Notes: a model not told the origin generated them from the letters alone. 64,000 nucleotides of DNA from CBDBND01 sp965262665 (GCA_965262665.1 CBDHFR010000003.1:620001-684000); one strand, 5' to 3'. Counted from the stretch's first letter, positions 8,584-17,912 are shown. Translations and numbers: made by a program.

Positions 8584-9555
8584 ATGCGATACATCACGCA
8601 TCATATTTTGATCGTCTTCCTGGCGCTGTCAGGCGGCAGTGTGTGCCAACGAAAGCGACGATCTGCGCATTAATGCGTTGATGGAAATGCTGACGGGCAA
8701 TTTCGATACTGGCCGGCACCGCCACGACGAGAGGCTCAACGGTATCGCTGTGGATCAACTCAGCATCTGGGCTAGTCGAAGCTTCGCGCCAATGAACGCG
8801 CCGGATATCAGCACGCATGTCATGCTGTCCGCCTCCTATAATCGTTACGATGGGGCATGGTGCTTTGATCCCTATGAGTTCCTGGTGTGGACCCTGGTTT
8901 GGACCCTGGTTTCGGTTCCGGGCAGCGACGAAATTTTGATGTCGCCGAAAAGCCCGATCGGCCCCGAGAGCTACTACAGAAGTGCGCGCATCCCCGGCAT
9001 CCTTGACGGCATCCAGCCGGGCGGCTTGGTGAACGGCGTCGGCGGCGCGGTGTATCCCATACGGTGGACAAAAACAGTCGACGGTTATCTTGGAATTTCA
9101 AAAGACTGTCTCATCATGTCCGTTTCGCAGATGAAAGTGCTCAACTGGAATTGGACTTTGAGCTGAGAGACGACCGCTTGGAAATCGAACTCGCCGGGCG
9201 CGACAGGGATGACGGTACGTTCCTGTTCGGCACTTCGGACGGCCGCCCGTCTGTTCTATACCGTTTGAGCGACGTTTCGGAGTATGAGGCGGCACGCTAC
9301 ATGCTGGAAAATACATCCAGCAATGCGGACCTGATATCGGCCGAAGACCTGTTGCGCGAGGTCATCAAAGCGGACCCGAACCATGCCGCAGCCCATCTGA
9401 TGTTGGCCCAGGCCAGCGTCGCGCGTGGCACCTATGACGACGCACAGCGCCACCTAACAAAGGCGCACGCTTTGCGGTCACGCTTAAGTGCGGACGATCA
9501 AGCGATGCTTGACGACCTTCAGACCCGCGTCGAAGAAGCTGGTGGCGGGGGCTAA
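8584..9555 (+). pseudogene. Broken gene: CpcT/CpeT-like lyase domain plus TPR tail (two frameshifts)
   Basis: One gene is readable only by changing frame twice. A signal peptide starts at 8584 (MRYITHHILIVFLALSGG), the frame shifts near 8637 to ANESDDLRINALMEMLTGNFDT and onwards, then shifts again near 9120 to ADESAQLELDFELRDDRLEIELAG, ending at 9555. The middle part has the look of CpcT/CpeT chromophore lyases (LxGxFDT near the start; WTKTVDGYLGISKDC near the end), which attach bilins in cyanobacteria and have unstudied relatives elsewhere. The last 80 residues form a tetratricopeptide-type pair (KADPNHAAAHLMLAQA). A 12-bp tandem duplication sits at 8888-8911. The family call is tentative; the frame breaks are plain. 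Confidence 0.5.
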
Positions 9556-9976
9556 GAGTAGTATTCACGCTCGGCCCATTTCGAATACTTGATCAAAAAC
9601 GCCGTCACAAAAATCTGCATTAAATTGCCGACCATGGCCTGCAAAGACCCAAAATTCAGTCCGACCACAGCGATGGTGTGGATCAACGCGACGATGGCGC
9701 CGATAACAGAAGCGATAAACACGTAATAGGCCACAGGTTTCTTGAGCAGCAACAGGAGACAACCGAGCGCACCACCGAACACGGCGAGGGCGAAAGCGCC
9801 CGTGGCCCACACAGGCCGGTTTTCGATAATCGGCTGATAGGTCTCGGGCATCATGGCAAGGTTATTGGGATCCAATTGAGCGATAAAATTTGACACACCC
9901 ATCAGATTGTAAATCAGCATGATGACGCCAACGGCCAGAAACTCTTAGGAATACTAGAACTGGTTTCTTCGTTCAT
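9552..9976 (-). pseudogene. Small inner-membrane protein with an early frameshift
   Basis: The frame ending at 9552 gives four hydrophobic segments (AVGVIMLIYNLMG, WATGAFALAVFGGALGCLLLLL, VAYYVFIASVIGAIVALI, LQAMVGNLMQIFVTAFLI) and a charged end KWAEREYYS. An in-frame stop lies shortly upstream of the first Met at 9920. The natural start is the ATG at 9976, with GGAGAACGGA before it, reading MNEETSSSIPKSFW in another frame. Restoring one G in the GG run near 9935 joins the two as SFWAVGVIML. The reconstructed protein is about 141 residues. Function unknown. If the indel is a sequencing error, the gene is intact. Confidence 0.55.
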
Positions 9977-9988
9977 TCCGTTCTCCTT

Positions 9989-11035
9989 TTATCGCCGCGC
10001 GCTGCGGCCGGCGGCCGCCACCTGTATCAACGCCCGTTCGATCAGCGCTTGGGCCGGCATGTCCGTGGATTTGGCCTGCAGTTCCGCCGTCGTCAGCACG
10101 TCAAGGCCGCGCGCGAGCAGCGGCGCGTTCCACCGTCCCGCCTGCGCCTTGAACTGGCCTTTGCGTTTGAAGAACACCGGCGGACGCAGCTTCAACATCG
10201 CTTGGTCTAGTGATCCGCCATCTGCGCACAATCCCCACACCTGATGTAGACGCATGAGATGGCGTGAGGCGGCGGTGAGCACCGAAATGGGGCTCGTGCC
10301 TTCGGCCATCATCCGGCCGAACACCCGCTGCACCACCGGTTGATCGCCGTCCCCCATGGCGAAGACCAGATCGTCCAAATCGAGCGCGGCGGTGTCGCCG
10401 ACGCACGCCATGGCATCGTCAAGGGTTATGGTCGCGCCGTCCCTATTATCTGAAGGGGGGCCTTTATAAAGCGTAAGCTTTTCCATCTCTTGCCGGCTGA
10501 GTGCCCGGTCGCCGCCGAGATGATCCACCAGCCAGGCTAGGGCGTCTGCATCAACGAACAGACCGTGACCCTTCAACGTTTCTCGGATCACCCGATCGAG
10601 CGCGCGGGCATCGTCGGCGTAGCAAGGCAGGGCCGCGGCGTTGTCCGCTTTTTCGAACAGCTTACGCAAGCTGGAGCGCGGCCCGAGATCGCCGCCGACA
10701 AACACGAGCAGAGAGTCTCCTTTTGGGTCTTCGAGAAAACCCTCGACGGTTTTGGTAATGCCGTCGGTGGCATCGCGGATGCGCACCACTCGTCGGCCGC
10801 CGGTCAAGGCCATGGCCGCTGCTTCGTCGGCAAGACGGGCGGGATCGGACTTGAGGATATCGCTGTCGATTTCAGACAAGCGAAAGGGATCCGCTTCGCC
10901 TTTCAGCACCGACTGGAGCAGCGCGTCCACCCGTTCGCGCACCAGACCCACATCGGGGCCATAGACCAGCACAGCCTGCGCCGTGTCATCGGGATTTTTG
11001 GCAAAGCTGTCAGCGCGTCCAGCCTGAACCTTCAT
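9989..11035 (-). CDS. holA: DNA polymerase III subunit delta
   Basis: 348 residues, the usual length. Delta opens the beta sliding clamp inside the clamp loader so that it can be placed on primed DNA. The N-terminal AAA+-like domain begins with QAVLVYGPDVGLVRERVDAL, the degenerate nucleotide-binding segment of HolA, and the C-terminal collar domain ends in ALIERALIQVAAA. The start ATG overlaps the last bases of the broken sulfotransferase gene as ATGA, and lptE lies beyond. lptE-holA adjacency is conserved in alphaproteobacteria, so the three genes are probably co-transcribed, with the sulfotransferase a later arrival. Confidence 0.95.
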   Translation of the reverse strand: MKVQAGRADSFAKNPDDTAQAVLVYGPDVGLVRERVDALLQSVLKGEADPFRLSEIDSDILKSDPARLADEAAAMALTGGRRVVRIRDATDGITKTVEGFLEDPKGDSLLVFVGGDLGPRSSLRKLFEKADNAAALPCYADDARALDRVIRETLKGHGLFVDADALAWLVDHLGGDRALSRQEMEKLTLYKGPPSDNRDGATITLDDAMACVGDTAALDLDDLVFAMGDGDQPVVQRVFGRMMAEGTSPISVLTAASRHLMRLHQVWGLCADGGSLDQAMLKLRPPVFFKRKGQFKAQAGRWNAPLLARGLDVLTTAELQAKSTDMPAQALIERALIQVAAAGRSARR

Positions 11036-11962
11036 GAAATTTGATCCATGGGCAAGCCTCCAACTGCATTGTGATCGGTATATCCCAATGCGCGAACAAA
11101 AGGATCAAGAGTCGGGGCAAGGGGTGTCATAAAGGTCCGGTAGTTGTGCCAGCGGTTGAGGGAGTCTTGGTAGATAGGTTTCACCACTTGTTCATAGCTG
11201 GGTGTGTTGATAGGCCGCTACATTGCATGGCGATGAAAAGAGAAAACGGAGTCGTCCCAGGATAAATTGAGAAAGGACAGTAACTCATTCACACGGTCTT
11301 CAAAACTTTCGACGACATCTTCATAACGCAAGGTGTGCACTGTCAGCGGCAAGACTGATTGAGAGAGCTGCCAAATCTCCATACAGGACTTATAGAATGA
11401 TGCCGTATCCTCAAGGGTCAAAAAATTAACCATAAACAGGTTCAAGGAAAACGGTTGGGTAAAATTGCTGAGACACACATCAAACGGATGACGGAGCACC
11501 ATGACAATATTTGCACTCGGAAAAAGACAGTGAATGGTGCGCATGAACAAGAGATTCAAGGGAAGCTTGTCGACAAGAACGCCATCGGGACGTGACCCCA
11601 AACGGTCTTCGATCAAAGTCCAATAGCGTCCCCTCAATGTCTCGGCGATTTCAAATGCACCGGATGTACATAAGTCTTTGTCCAAACCGTTTTTCAATAA
11701 GTCGCTGTGAATGGCTTCAATGGGACTCTGCTCACTCAGCGCCGTGACCTTGGGATGGCTGGCTAAAATGGATTCAACCAACGTTATCCCAGACCTGGGA
11801 AAGCCGATGAGAAAGACAGGGGCCTGGCCGAAATAGGGCGAGGTTTCGATTGCGGCAGATTGTTTTTTGAGCCGCCTGTTTAAGATTGTGCCGCTTTTCT
11901 GCATGAGCGGCGCGCTCTCGCAACTCTGTTATGTATCCAGAATCATGGTCGCCTGCCGTCAT
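11032..11962 (-). pseudogene. Broken sulfotransferase gene (frameshift and in-frame TAG)
   Basis: The central part, 11904 to 11218, encodes a sulfotransferase: PVFLIGFPRSGITLVESILASHP is the 5'-phosphosulfate-binding loop of enzymes that move sulfate from PAPS to hydroxyl or amino groups, and VLRHPFDVCLSNF holds the 3'-phosphate loop. Reading stops at a TAG at 11218-11220, but the same frame continues for 62 more residues that fit the family end (INTPSYEQVVKPIYQDS, then LNRWHNYRTF) and closes at 11032, overlapping holA by four bases. The 5' end is also broken: the frame starting at 11962, just after lptE, shifts into the main frame at a six-T run (11863-11868). Both lesions must be repaired to give the roughly 310-residue protein. 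Confidence 0.75.
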
Positions 11963-11974
11963 CGCGCTGTGCAA

Positions 11975-12511
11975 TTACCGTGACGCCTGTTGCGACACGC
12001 TCCTTAGATCTTGCGCCGTGTCCAGAGTTCGATCGAAGTAGACAGCCAAGCGCACGCGGATTTCGTCGCTGATCTGTTTCAGGGCCCGGCTTTCCGCATC
12101 TCGTTCCGAAGCAATGGTGGCGTATTGATCATCCAGGATGTTGTAAGACACCGTGGACCGCACCCGGTCGCGCAACAAACGGCGGCTGCCGTCCCACAAA
12201 ACAAAATTGGCGGTGAGAATGAGATTGGCCCGGGAGGTGGTGGAGTCCTTACGCACGCCCAGCTCCTGCGTGCGCGACGCCAGCCGCACTTGGAGATCGT
12301 AGCGATTGTTGCGCAGGCCGCCGGGATGGAGCTTTTCGTTGAGTTGCTGGCGCAGGACCATGCCCCGGCGTTCGGCGATCGGGCGCACATCCACCCGGGC
12401 CAGCGCTGCCACCACCGTGTCCGATGAGGTCACGCCGCGGCTTCCGTATATGGGGGTGAATCCGCAGGCGGTGAGACCGAGGATGGCAATGGTCAAGGCG
12501 ATGACTCGCAT
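11975..12511 (-). CDS. lptE: LPS-assembly lipoprotein LptE
   Basis: 178 residues from the ATG at 12511 (AAGG upstream); longer in-frame readings overlap the divergent gene. The signal MRVIALTIAILGLTAC ends in a lipobox, followed by GFTPIYG, the hallmark start of alphaproteobacterial LptE. The protein plugs the LptD barrel that places lipopolysaccharide in the outer leaflet of the outer membrane. The mature part has the expected mixed alpha/beta pattern (VDVRPIAERRGMVLRQQL through to RVRLAVYFD). It lies upstream of the sulfotransferase remnant and holA. Its usual neighbour leuS is 1.8 kb away, separated by two other genes. Confidence 0.88.
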   Translation of the reverse strand: MRVIALTIAILGLTACGFTPIYGSRGVTSSDTVVAALARVDVRPIAERRGMVLRQQLNEKLHPGGLRNNRYDLQVRLASRTQELGVRKDSTTSRANLILTANFVLWDGSRRLLRDRVRSTVSYNILDDQYATIASERDAESRALKQISDEIRVRLAVYFDRTLDTAQDLRSVSQQASR

Positions 12512-12557
12512 GCCTTGGTTGGACCCCACTGGCCAGTTTGTGTCAAGGTCGGACGCG

Positions 12558-13622
12558 ATGACTGGGGAGCAGCGTATTAACCGTTTCAAATGGCTGGTGG
12601 GGATATTTCTTGCTTTTGTAAGCGGAAGCGCCTGCGCCCAAAACGAACAGGATGTCATGGCCGCCATGGGCAGTGCCTCAAAGGCCAACACCGGCCCCTT
12701 GCATACGGTGACCTTCATCACGCCGGACCTGGCGAACTTACGCAAACTCTATGAAACCGGCATGGGGATGACCGTCACCGGACCACACATGCTGTTGGGT
12801 ACGGTGCGCGACGTACAGCGTCGGCTCTGGGGCCTGCCCAGCGATCTCGGTTACGACGTCTATCTGTTCCACCGTCCAGGTGTGGAGGGCACGGTGGAAA
12901 TGCGCATCATCGTCACCGACTGGGAAACACCGCCCATGCGCGACAGTTGGAACCGCCAGCAGCTGGGGCCATACGGCATGGGGTTCCCAACTCTTGACGT
13001 ATACAAATGGGACGACGAACTGCGTGCTCTTGGTTTTGAACGGGCCGTGCCTGAGGTGGAAGTGTTCCAAGTCTCAGCACCGAATGGGGAGACCTACCCG
13101 GTGACCGAAGCGCCCTTTTTCGGGCCTGAGTATCTGCGCATCATCGCCATCGGCCGCGGCGGCGGCCGGCCGCAGGTGGGTGCCTATGATGAGCGCACCG
13201 GGCGCGGTGGGCCGGTCTACGCCACCCAAATCGTCGACGATGCCGATGCCATGATCGAATTTTTCACCCGTGTGCTCGACATGGAGGTGCGCTCCGATCG
13301 AACCTGGGCTGAATACGCAGTGCCGTTCCGTTTCACATTGATTCACGCCAAGGGCTTGCAGACCGGGCACACGCCCCTGGTGGAATACACCGATGAACAT
13401 GAGATCCCTGGCCTGGCCGCACCGCGCCCACCCAATCGGGGCATGGCCATGTGGAGCTACAAAGTCAAAGACCTTGATGCCATTATCGCCCGCGCCGAAG
13501 CCGAGGGTGTACCTATCCACGCAGGACCAGAGATGTACACCTCACCCAGCCTCGGCGAACACCGCGCCGCGACCTTCCTGGCACCCAACGGATTCATGAT
13601 CGAGGTGTTTGAGGATCGGTAG
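12558..13622 (+). CDS. Exported two-domain VOC family protein
   Basis: 354 residues from the ATG at 12558; longer readings enter lptE. A signal peptide (RFKWLVGIFLAFVSGSACA) precedes two vicinal-oxygen-chelate domains. The first runs from LHTVTFITPDLANLRKLYETGMG to about residue 190, the second from ATQIVDDADAMIEFFTRVLDM to APNGFMIEVFED. The pattern is that of glyoxalase I or extradiol dioxygenase relatives with two modules. The substrate is unknown. The gene is divergent from lptE with a 46-base gap and sits, with the bilin-reductase-like gene, in the interval that normally joins leuS to lptE. Confidence 0.78.
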   Translation: MTGEQRINRFKWLVGIFLAFVSGSACAQNEQDVMAAMGSASKANTGPLHTVTFITPDLANLRKLYETGMGMTVTGPHMLLGTVRDVQRRLWGLPSDLGYDVYLFHRPGVEGTVEMRIIVTDWETPPMRDSWNRQQLGPYGMGFPTLDVYKWDDELRALGFERAVPEVEVFQVSAPNGETYPVTEAPFFGPEYLRIIAIGRGGGRPQVGAYDERTGRGGPVYATQIVDDADAMIEFFTRVLDMEVRSDRTWAEYAVPFRFTLIHAKGLQTGHTPLVEYTDEHEIPGLAAPRPPNRGMAMWSYKVKDLDAIIARAEAEGVPIHAGPEMYTSPSLGEHRAATFLAPNGFMIEVFEDR

Positions 13623-13627
13623 GACGA

Positions 13628-14312
13628 CTATGTCGTCACTTCATGAAAGTGACGCTTAATGTCTGCCTCATCCATGAAGTGTTTGAGCATTTCGGCGGCG
13701 CGGTCTTTGGTGCGGATGTCTTCCACAAAGCCAGCGTAAAACGTTGTTGCGTTTTTGACTGCGTCTTCGTCCGTGATTTCTTCTGTGGCCGGCTAATGCG
13801 TTCACATAAACATCGAGATACTTGAGCGCACAGTCGGTGAGCTCATCGAGCCGGCCCATATCGTGCATACCATGTATGGCGCAGTCATGTTTGTAGGGCA
13901 GCATCCAATCGGGATAGGCGCCCTTGCTTTCGAAATCGTCAAACGTTTTTAGGATTTCCGTGCAGGGATCGACCCAGTTGGTCAGGTAATCCGCATCGGT
14001 GCGCGGTGTGTAGATGTTCAATTGAGAGACAAACTTATCCGCACCAGTCATGAGAAAGAAGGAGAGAAAGATCGGTGCTTCAAACTCGGGTTTGGGATAG
14101 ATGATGGTGTTGAGCACATCCAAAGGCGGCTGATGGATGGTGTGGCGCTGGCAATAGACCTTGCGCAGTTTGTCAGCGGTCCAGTTCCACGCCCGCAAAC
14201 GGAACACCGGGGCGTCGATGTCAGAGATGGTGGGATCGAGATCGACGGGTGTCAGCGGACTCATGGCGTTGATCTTCCCGATGATGGCGTCGCGGCGAGC
14301 GTCTTGATCCAT
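13628..14312 (-). pseudogene. Ferredoxin-dependent bilin reductase-like gene, frameshifted near the 3' end
   Basis: The first 174 or so residues read normally from 14312: KLRKVYCQRHTIHQPPLDVL, then YPKPEFEAPIF and a core ending YLDVYVNALA. They match the layout of the PcyA/HY2 bilin reductase fold (LDxL, the P+PxF-x-x-PIF segment, a helical back half). After base ~13790 the frame shown gives a basic, non-native tail; the next frame gives ATEEITDEDAVKNATTFYAG and onwards, ending at 13628, which fits the family C-terminus (R-x-x-DRAAEMLKHFMDEAD). One extra base in a GCCGGCC stretch explains it. These enzymes reduce biliverdin using ferredoxin. The family call is by pattern only. The gene follows leuS by 8 bases and may share its transcript. 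Confidence 0.55.
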
Positions 14313-14320
14313 AACAGATG

Positions 14321-16966
14321 TTAACTCACCACCACGTTGACGATCTTACCCGGCACGATGATGACCTTGCGCACCTGCTTGCCGTCCATCTGCGCCTGGA
14401 CAGTGGGAAGTTCGAGCGCGGCTTTCTCACAGGTATCCTTATCAGCGTCGGCGGCTACCTCGGTGGTACCGCGCATCTTGCCGTTGACCTGCACGGCTAA
14501 CGTCACTGTGTCTTCCACTAAGAGTGCGGGGTCGTGCTCCGGCCAGGGCTGATCGGCGAGCAGACTCTCTCCACTAAGCGCGCTCCACATCTCTTCGGTA
14601 ATGTGAGGCATCAGCGGATTGGCCAGCCGCGCCAACGTCGTCATGGCAAACAGCCTTGCGGCTGCGCCTCCTGTGACCGAGGTATCCGCGTCGGCAATAG
14701 AGTTGGAGAATTCGCGAATATGCGCCACCGCCGCGTTGTAACGGAACTCTTCCAGAGCCGCCGTCACCTGGACGATGGCTTTGTGCGCAGCTTTAACAAC
14801 ACCAGCGGCTGCGTCATCTATGTCGTGCAATGACGGCACGTCGCCAGCGTCCGTGTTCGTTTCCGACGTCAGGCGCCACAAACGATTTAAATACCGCCAC
14901 GCGCCTTCGATGCCCGCATCGGTCCATTCCATGTCCCGGTCGGGCGGGCTGTCCGACAGCATGAACAGCCGCGCCGCATCAGCGCCGTAGGTTTCAATGA
15001 TCGCTGCGGGGTCGACCGTGTTCTTTTTCGACTTGGACATCTTTTCCGACCGCCCGGCGGTGACGGCCGAGCCGTCGCCAACATGCACCCAGTCACCGGT
15101 GTCAGTGCGCCGCACCTCGTCCGGCGACAACCAGGCACCGTCGCCGTTCTGATAGGTCTCATGACCAACCATGCCCTGAGTAAACAAGCCGTCGAAGGGT
15201 TCCGCCAAATCGAGATACCCGCACTCGTGCAACGCGCGGGTGAAGAAGCGTGAGTACAACAAGTGCAGCACCGCATGTTCAACGCCGCCGATGTATTGGT
15301 CCACCGGCAGCCATTGATTGGCTGCGGTTTTGTCGAACCCGATGGACTCGTTGTGGGGGTCACAGAAGCGGGCGAAGTACCAGGAGCTTTCGAAGAAGGT
15401 ATCGAAGGTGTCCGTCTCCCGTTCGGCCTCTTTGCCGCATGAGGGGCACGGTGTGTTCTTCCAAGTGGGATAGCGTGCCAGCGGATTGCCCGGTTCGTCA
15501 AAAGTGACATCGTCAGGCAGAGTCACCGGCAAATCCTTGTCGGGCACGGGTACCGCGCCGCAGTCGTCGCAATGGATGATGGGAATGGGGCAACCCCAAT
15601 AGCGCTGACGGGACACGCCCCAGTCGCGCAGGCGGTATTGGACCACCCCTTCGCCGAGGCCTTCGGCTTTGATTTTTTCGAGGGCGGCCTGTTTGGCGTT
15701 GTCAACGGACAAGCCGTCCATGAACTCGGACTTGACCGCTACGCCGTCACCGGTGAACGCCTCGTTGCCCTCTTCCAGTTCTCTGATGAACGCGTCCTTT
15801 TCGTCATCAGCGTCACTATCTTTGGGTGCGATGACACAGATCACCGGCAGACCATATTTGCGGGCGAAATCCATGTCGCGCTGATCATGACTCGGGCAGC
15901 CGAAGATAGCGCCAGTGCCGTAATCCATCAGCACGAAGTTGGCCACAAAAAGCGGCACTTCCCAGTCCGGGTCGAACGGGTGCTGCGCCGTCAGCCCGGT
16001 GTCGAAGCCTTTCTTCTCGGCTTTCTCAATGGCTTCTTCCGACGTGCCCAGGTGGTTGCATTCGGCAATGAAGGCAGCCAGTTCTTCATTGCGCTCAGCC
16101 AGGTCGACGGCCAGGGGATGGTTGGGCGACAAGGCACAGAAAGACGCACCGAACAAGGTGTCGTGCCGGGTGGTGAAAACCTCCAAAGGCTCGTCAAGAA
16201 CACGGCCATCGGGTTCGAGGATATTCCATTTCACCCGTGCCCCTTCCGAGCGGCCGATCCAGTTGTGCTGCATGGTCCGCACTTTGTCGGGCCAGCGCAC
16301 GAGCGATTCGATCGCCGCCAACAGGTCTTCGGCGTAGTGGGTGATCTTGAGAAACCACTGATTGAGCTTGCGCCGTTCGACAGGGACTCCTGAGCGCCAG
16401 CCACGGCCATCGACCACCTGCTCATTGGCGAGTACGGTGTTTTCCACCGGGTCCCAGTTGACCCAGGACTCCTTGCGGTAAGCCAGCCCGGCTTTCAGGA
16501 AATCCAGGAACATTTTTTGTTCGTGACGGTAATAGTCGGGCTCGCAGGTGGCGATTTCCCGGCTCCAATCCAACGACAAGCCGAGCGGCGTGAACTGCTC
16601 GCGCATGTCGGCGATGTTCTGCCGGGTCCAGGTGCCCGGATGCACACCACGTTCCAAAGCGGCGTTCTCTGCCGGCAGACCAAAAGCATCCCAGCCCATG
16701 GGATGCAGCACGTCATAGCCTTGTGCCTTGCGGAAGCGGGCGACCACGTCGCCGAGCGTATAATTGCGCACATGCCCCATGTGCAGCCGGCCGGACGGAT
16801 AAGGGAACATCTCCAAGACATAATATTTGGGTTTGGCCCCGTCGCCGCTTGCGGTGAACGCGCCGGCCGCGGCCCACGCCTTTTGCCAGCGGGGCTCCAC
16901 TTCTTTGAAGTTGTAGCGCTGCTGTGAAGGCGCGTCGGTCACAGAGTTAGACACTGAATCAGACAT
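14321..16966 (-). CDS. leuS: Leucyl-tRNA synthetase
   Basis: 881 residues, full length. It charges tRNA-Leu in the cytoplasm. The class I signatures are present: HMGH within PSGRLHMGHVRNYTLGD near residue 50 and KMSKS within EKMSKSKKN near residue 640. The CP1 editing domain (FTTRHDTLFGASFCALSPNH, with the threonine-rich and GTG pockets) lies between them, and the anticodon-binding and C-terminal domains follow (LMPHITEEMWSAL; VQVNGKMRG). The gene lies 63 bases after the DUF3576 lipoprotein gene on the same strand, a pairing conserved in alphaproteobacteria. Confidence 0.97.
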   Translation of the reverse strand: MSDSVSNSVTDAPSQQRYNFKEVEPRWQKAWAAAGAFTASGDGAKPKYYVLEMFPYPSGRLHMGHVRNYTLGDVVARFRKAQGYDVLHPMGWDAFGLPAENAALERGVHPGTWTRQNIADMREQFTPLGLSLDWSREIATCEPDYYRHEQKMFLDFLKAGLAYRKESWVNWDPVENTVLANEQVVDGRGWRSGVPVERRKLNQWFLKITHYAEDLLAAIESLVRWPDKVRTMQHNWIGRSEGARVKWNILEPDGRVLDEPLEVFTTRHDTLFGASFCALSPNHPLAVDLAERNEELAAFIAECNHLGTSEEAIEKAEKKGFDTGLTAQHPFDPDWEVPLFVANFVLMDYGTGAIFGCPSHDQRDMDFARKYGLPVICVIAPKDSDADDEKDAFIRELEEGNEAFTGDGVAVKSEFMDGLSVDNAKQAALEKIKAEGLGEGVVQYRLRDWGVSRQRYWGCPIPIIHCDDCGAVPVPDKDLPVTLPDDVTFDEPGNPLARYPTWKNTPCPSCGKEAERETDTFDTFFESSWYFARFCDPHNESIGFDKTAANQWLPVDQYIGGVEHAVLHLLYSRFFTRALHECGYLDLAEPFDGLFTQGMVGHETYQNGDGAWLSPDEVRRTDTGDWVHVGDGSAVTAGRSEKMSKSKKNTVDPAAIIETYGADAARLFMLSDSPPDRDMEWTDAGIEGAWRYLNRLWRLTSETNTDAGDVPSLHDIDDAAAGVVKAAHKAIVQVTAALEEFRYNAAVAHIREFSNSIADADTSVTGGAAARLFAMTTLARLANPLMPHITEEMWSALSGESLLADQPWPEHDPALLVEDTVTLAVQVNGKMRGTTEVAADADKDTCEKAALELPTVQAQMDGKQVRKVIIVPGKIVNVVVS

Positions 16967-17029
16967 GGGGGAAACAATAGGGGGAGAGGCGTGGAGAAAG
17001 AAACGGAAACGAAACAGGGGCGCGGGTGG

Positions 17030-17596
17030 TTAGCCCTCTTCGGCTACCGCCTGCATGCGCAGCTGACGAGCGCGGGTGAGCACTGCTTCCTCGAATTCAC
17101 CCGGCACATCAGCGCCCACTGGAGCATCCGTCCACCGTCCGCCAATGCCTTCGGTCTGTCGGAACACCGAGACCTTCAAACCGTCGGCCCGGAGCGAGCG
17201 GCCGAGAATGTAGACGTTGACCTTGAACCGTTCGCCCGGCGTTTCCGGCGGCGCGAACCAGTCAGTGATGATCACCCCACCGAAGGGATCGGCAGAGGCC
17301 AGGGGCATGAACGAGATGGTGTCCAGCGAGGCCCGCCATAGGAAGGCGTTGACCGCCACCGCGCCTTCGGTGCCGTCGGATTCCGATTCACCGAACAGAG
17401 TAATGCCAAGCCCGCTTTCGGCCGGGGCGTCGGACCGGAATTCCGGCGACGTGCGGTAGGTGGAGCCGCTGTTACCATCATCGCTGGAGCAGGCCGTCAG
17501 ACCACAGGTAAGGACGCCGGCCAAAACAATCGCCATTGGTCGGGTTAATGGTCGGGCCAACGATCGGGCTGGTGTTCTCAATGGAGCCATCGCCAT
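17030..17596 (-). CDS. DUF3576 family lipoprotein
   Basis: 188 residues from the ATG at 17596 with TGGAGAG upstream. The signal (PMAIVLAGVLTCGLTAC) ends in a lipobox, so the protein should be lipid-anchored and face the periplasm. The mature domain matches the DUF3576 pattern: GLGITLFGE, VNAFLWRASLDTISFMPLASADPFGGVIITDW, then RFKVNVYILGRSLRADGLKVSVFRQ and VLTRARQLR. The family sits immediately upstream of leuS in many alphaproteobacteria. Its role is unknown; the conserved link with leuS and lptE suggests envelope biogenesis, but that is inference. Confidence 0.85.
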   Translation of the reverse strand: MAMAPLRTPARSLARPLTRPMAIVLAGVLTCGLTACSSDDGNSGSTYRTSPEFRSDAPAESGLGITLFGESESDGTEGAVAVNAFLWRASLDTISFMPLASADPFGGVIITDWFAPPETPGERFKVNVYILGRSLRADGLKVSVFRQTEGIGGRWTDAPVGADVPGEFEEAVLTRARQLRMQAVAEEG

Positions 17597-17768
17597 GTCT
17601 CTCCAAAAGTTAACGTACCCAGGGCCCAAGGAGCCGGAAGGGGCGTTTAGTGCCATACCTGTGACGTCGCGACAATGGCTAAGGCCCTATGGAATCCGCC
17701 AGCAAAATGGACCTCTTTCGCAGAATGGTCACAGACAGGCCCATAAAACCGTAACAAACGGGGTTTAG

Positions 17769-17912
17769 GCTGCCTCTATGGCAGAAGCATGGCCGTTTGT
17801 CCGCACGGATAACGGGCGTGCCCACTGCGCTCATAGACCCCCTCAGGCCCCGGCACTGAATCCGCCGGGTTCTCCCCTCCCGGAAGGCAGAGAAATCTGC
17901 CTTCCTTTTTTT
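17769..17912 (+). ncRNA. Candidate structured RNA ending in a strong terminator
   Basis: Between the divergent DUF3576 and porin genes the plus strand forms four hairpins in a row: 17770-17784 (CTGCC/GGCAG), 17788-17820 (CATGGCCGTT with AACGGGCGTG, one mismatch, inner stem TCC/GGA), 17849-17869 (six GC pairs) and a terminator at 17882-17912. No convincing reading frame lies upstream of the terminator on this strand. This looks like a short independent RNA, or the leader of the porin gene 170 bases further on with an attenuator. I do not recognise it as 6S, SRP, RNase P or tmRNA. No clear promoter was found. Confidence 0.45.
17882..17912 (+). terminator. Rho-independent terminator
   Basis: A perfect 10-bp stem GGAAGGCAGA / TCTGCCTTCC around a GAAA tetraloop, followed by seven Ts. 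The T run is on the plus strand only, so it ends a plus-strand transcript although no protein gene lies just upstream. Confidence 0.85.

Noticed and set aside
11774..11974. A 66-codon minus-strand frame between lptE and the sulfotransferase as a separate gene
   Set aside because: Its first half is the missing 5' end of the sulfotransferase in another frame; the rest is a frame shadow.
12306..12557. Extension of the VOC gene upstream to 12306
   Set aside because: It would overlap lptE on the other strand and has no ribosome site; the signal peptide begins after the ATG at 12558.
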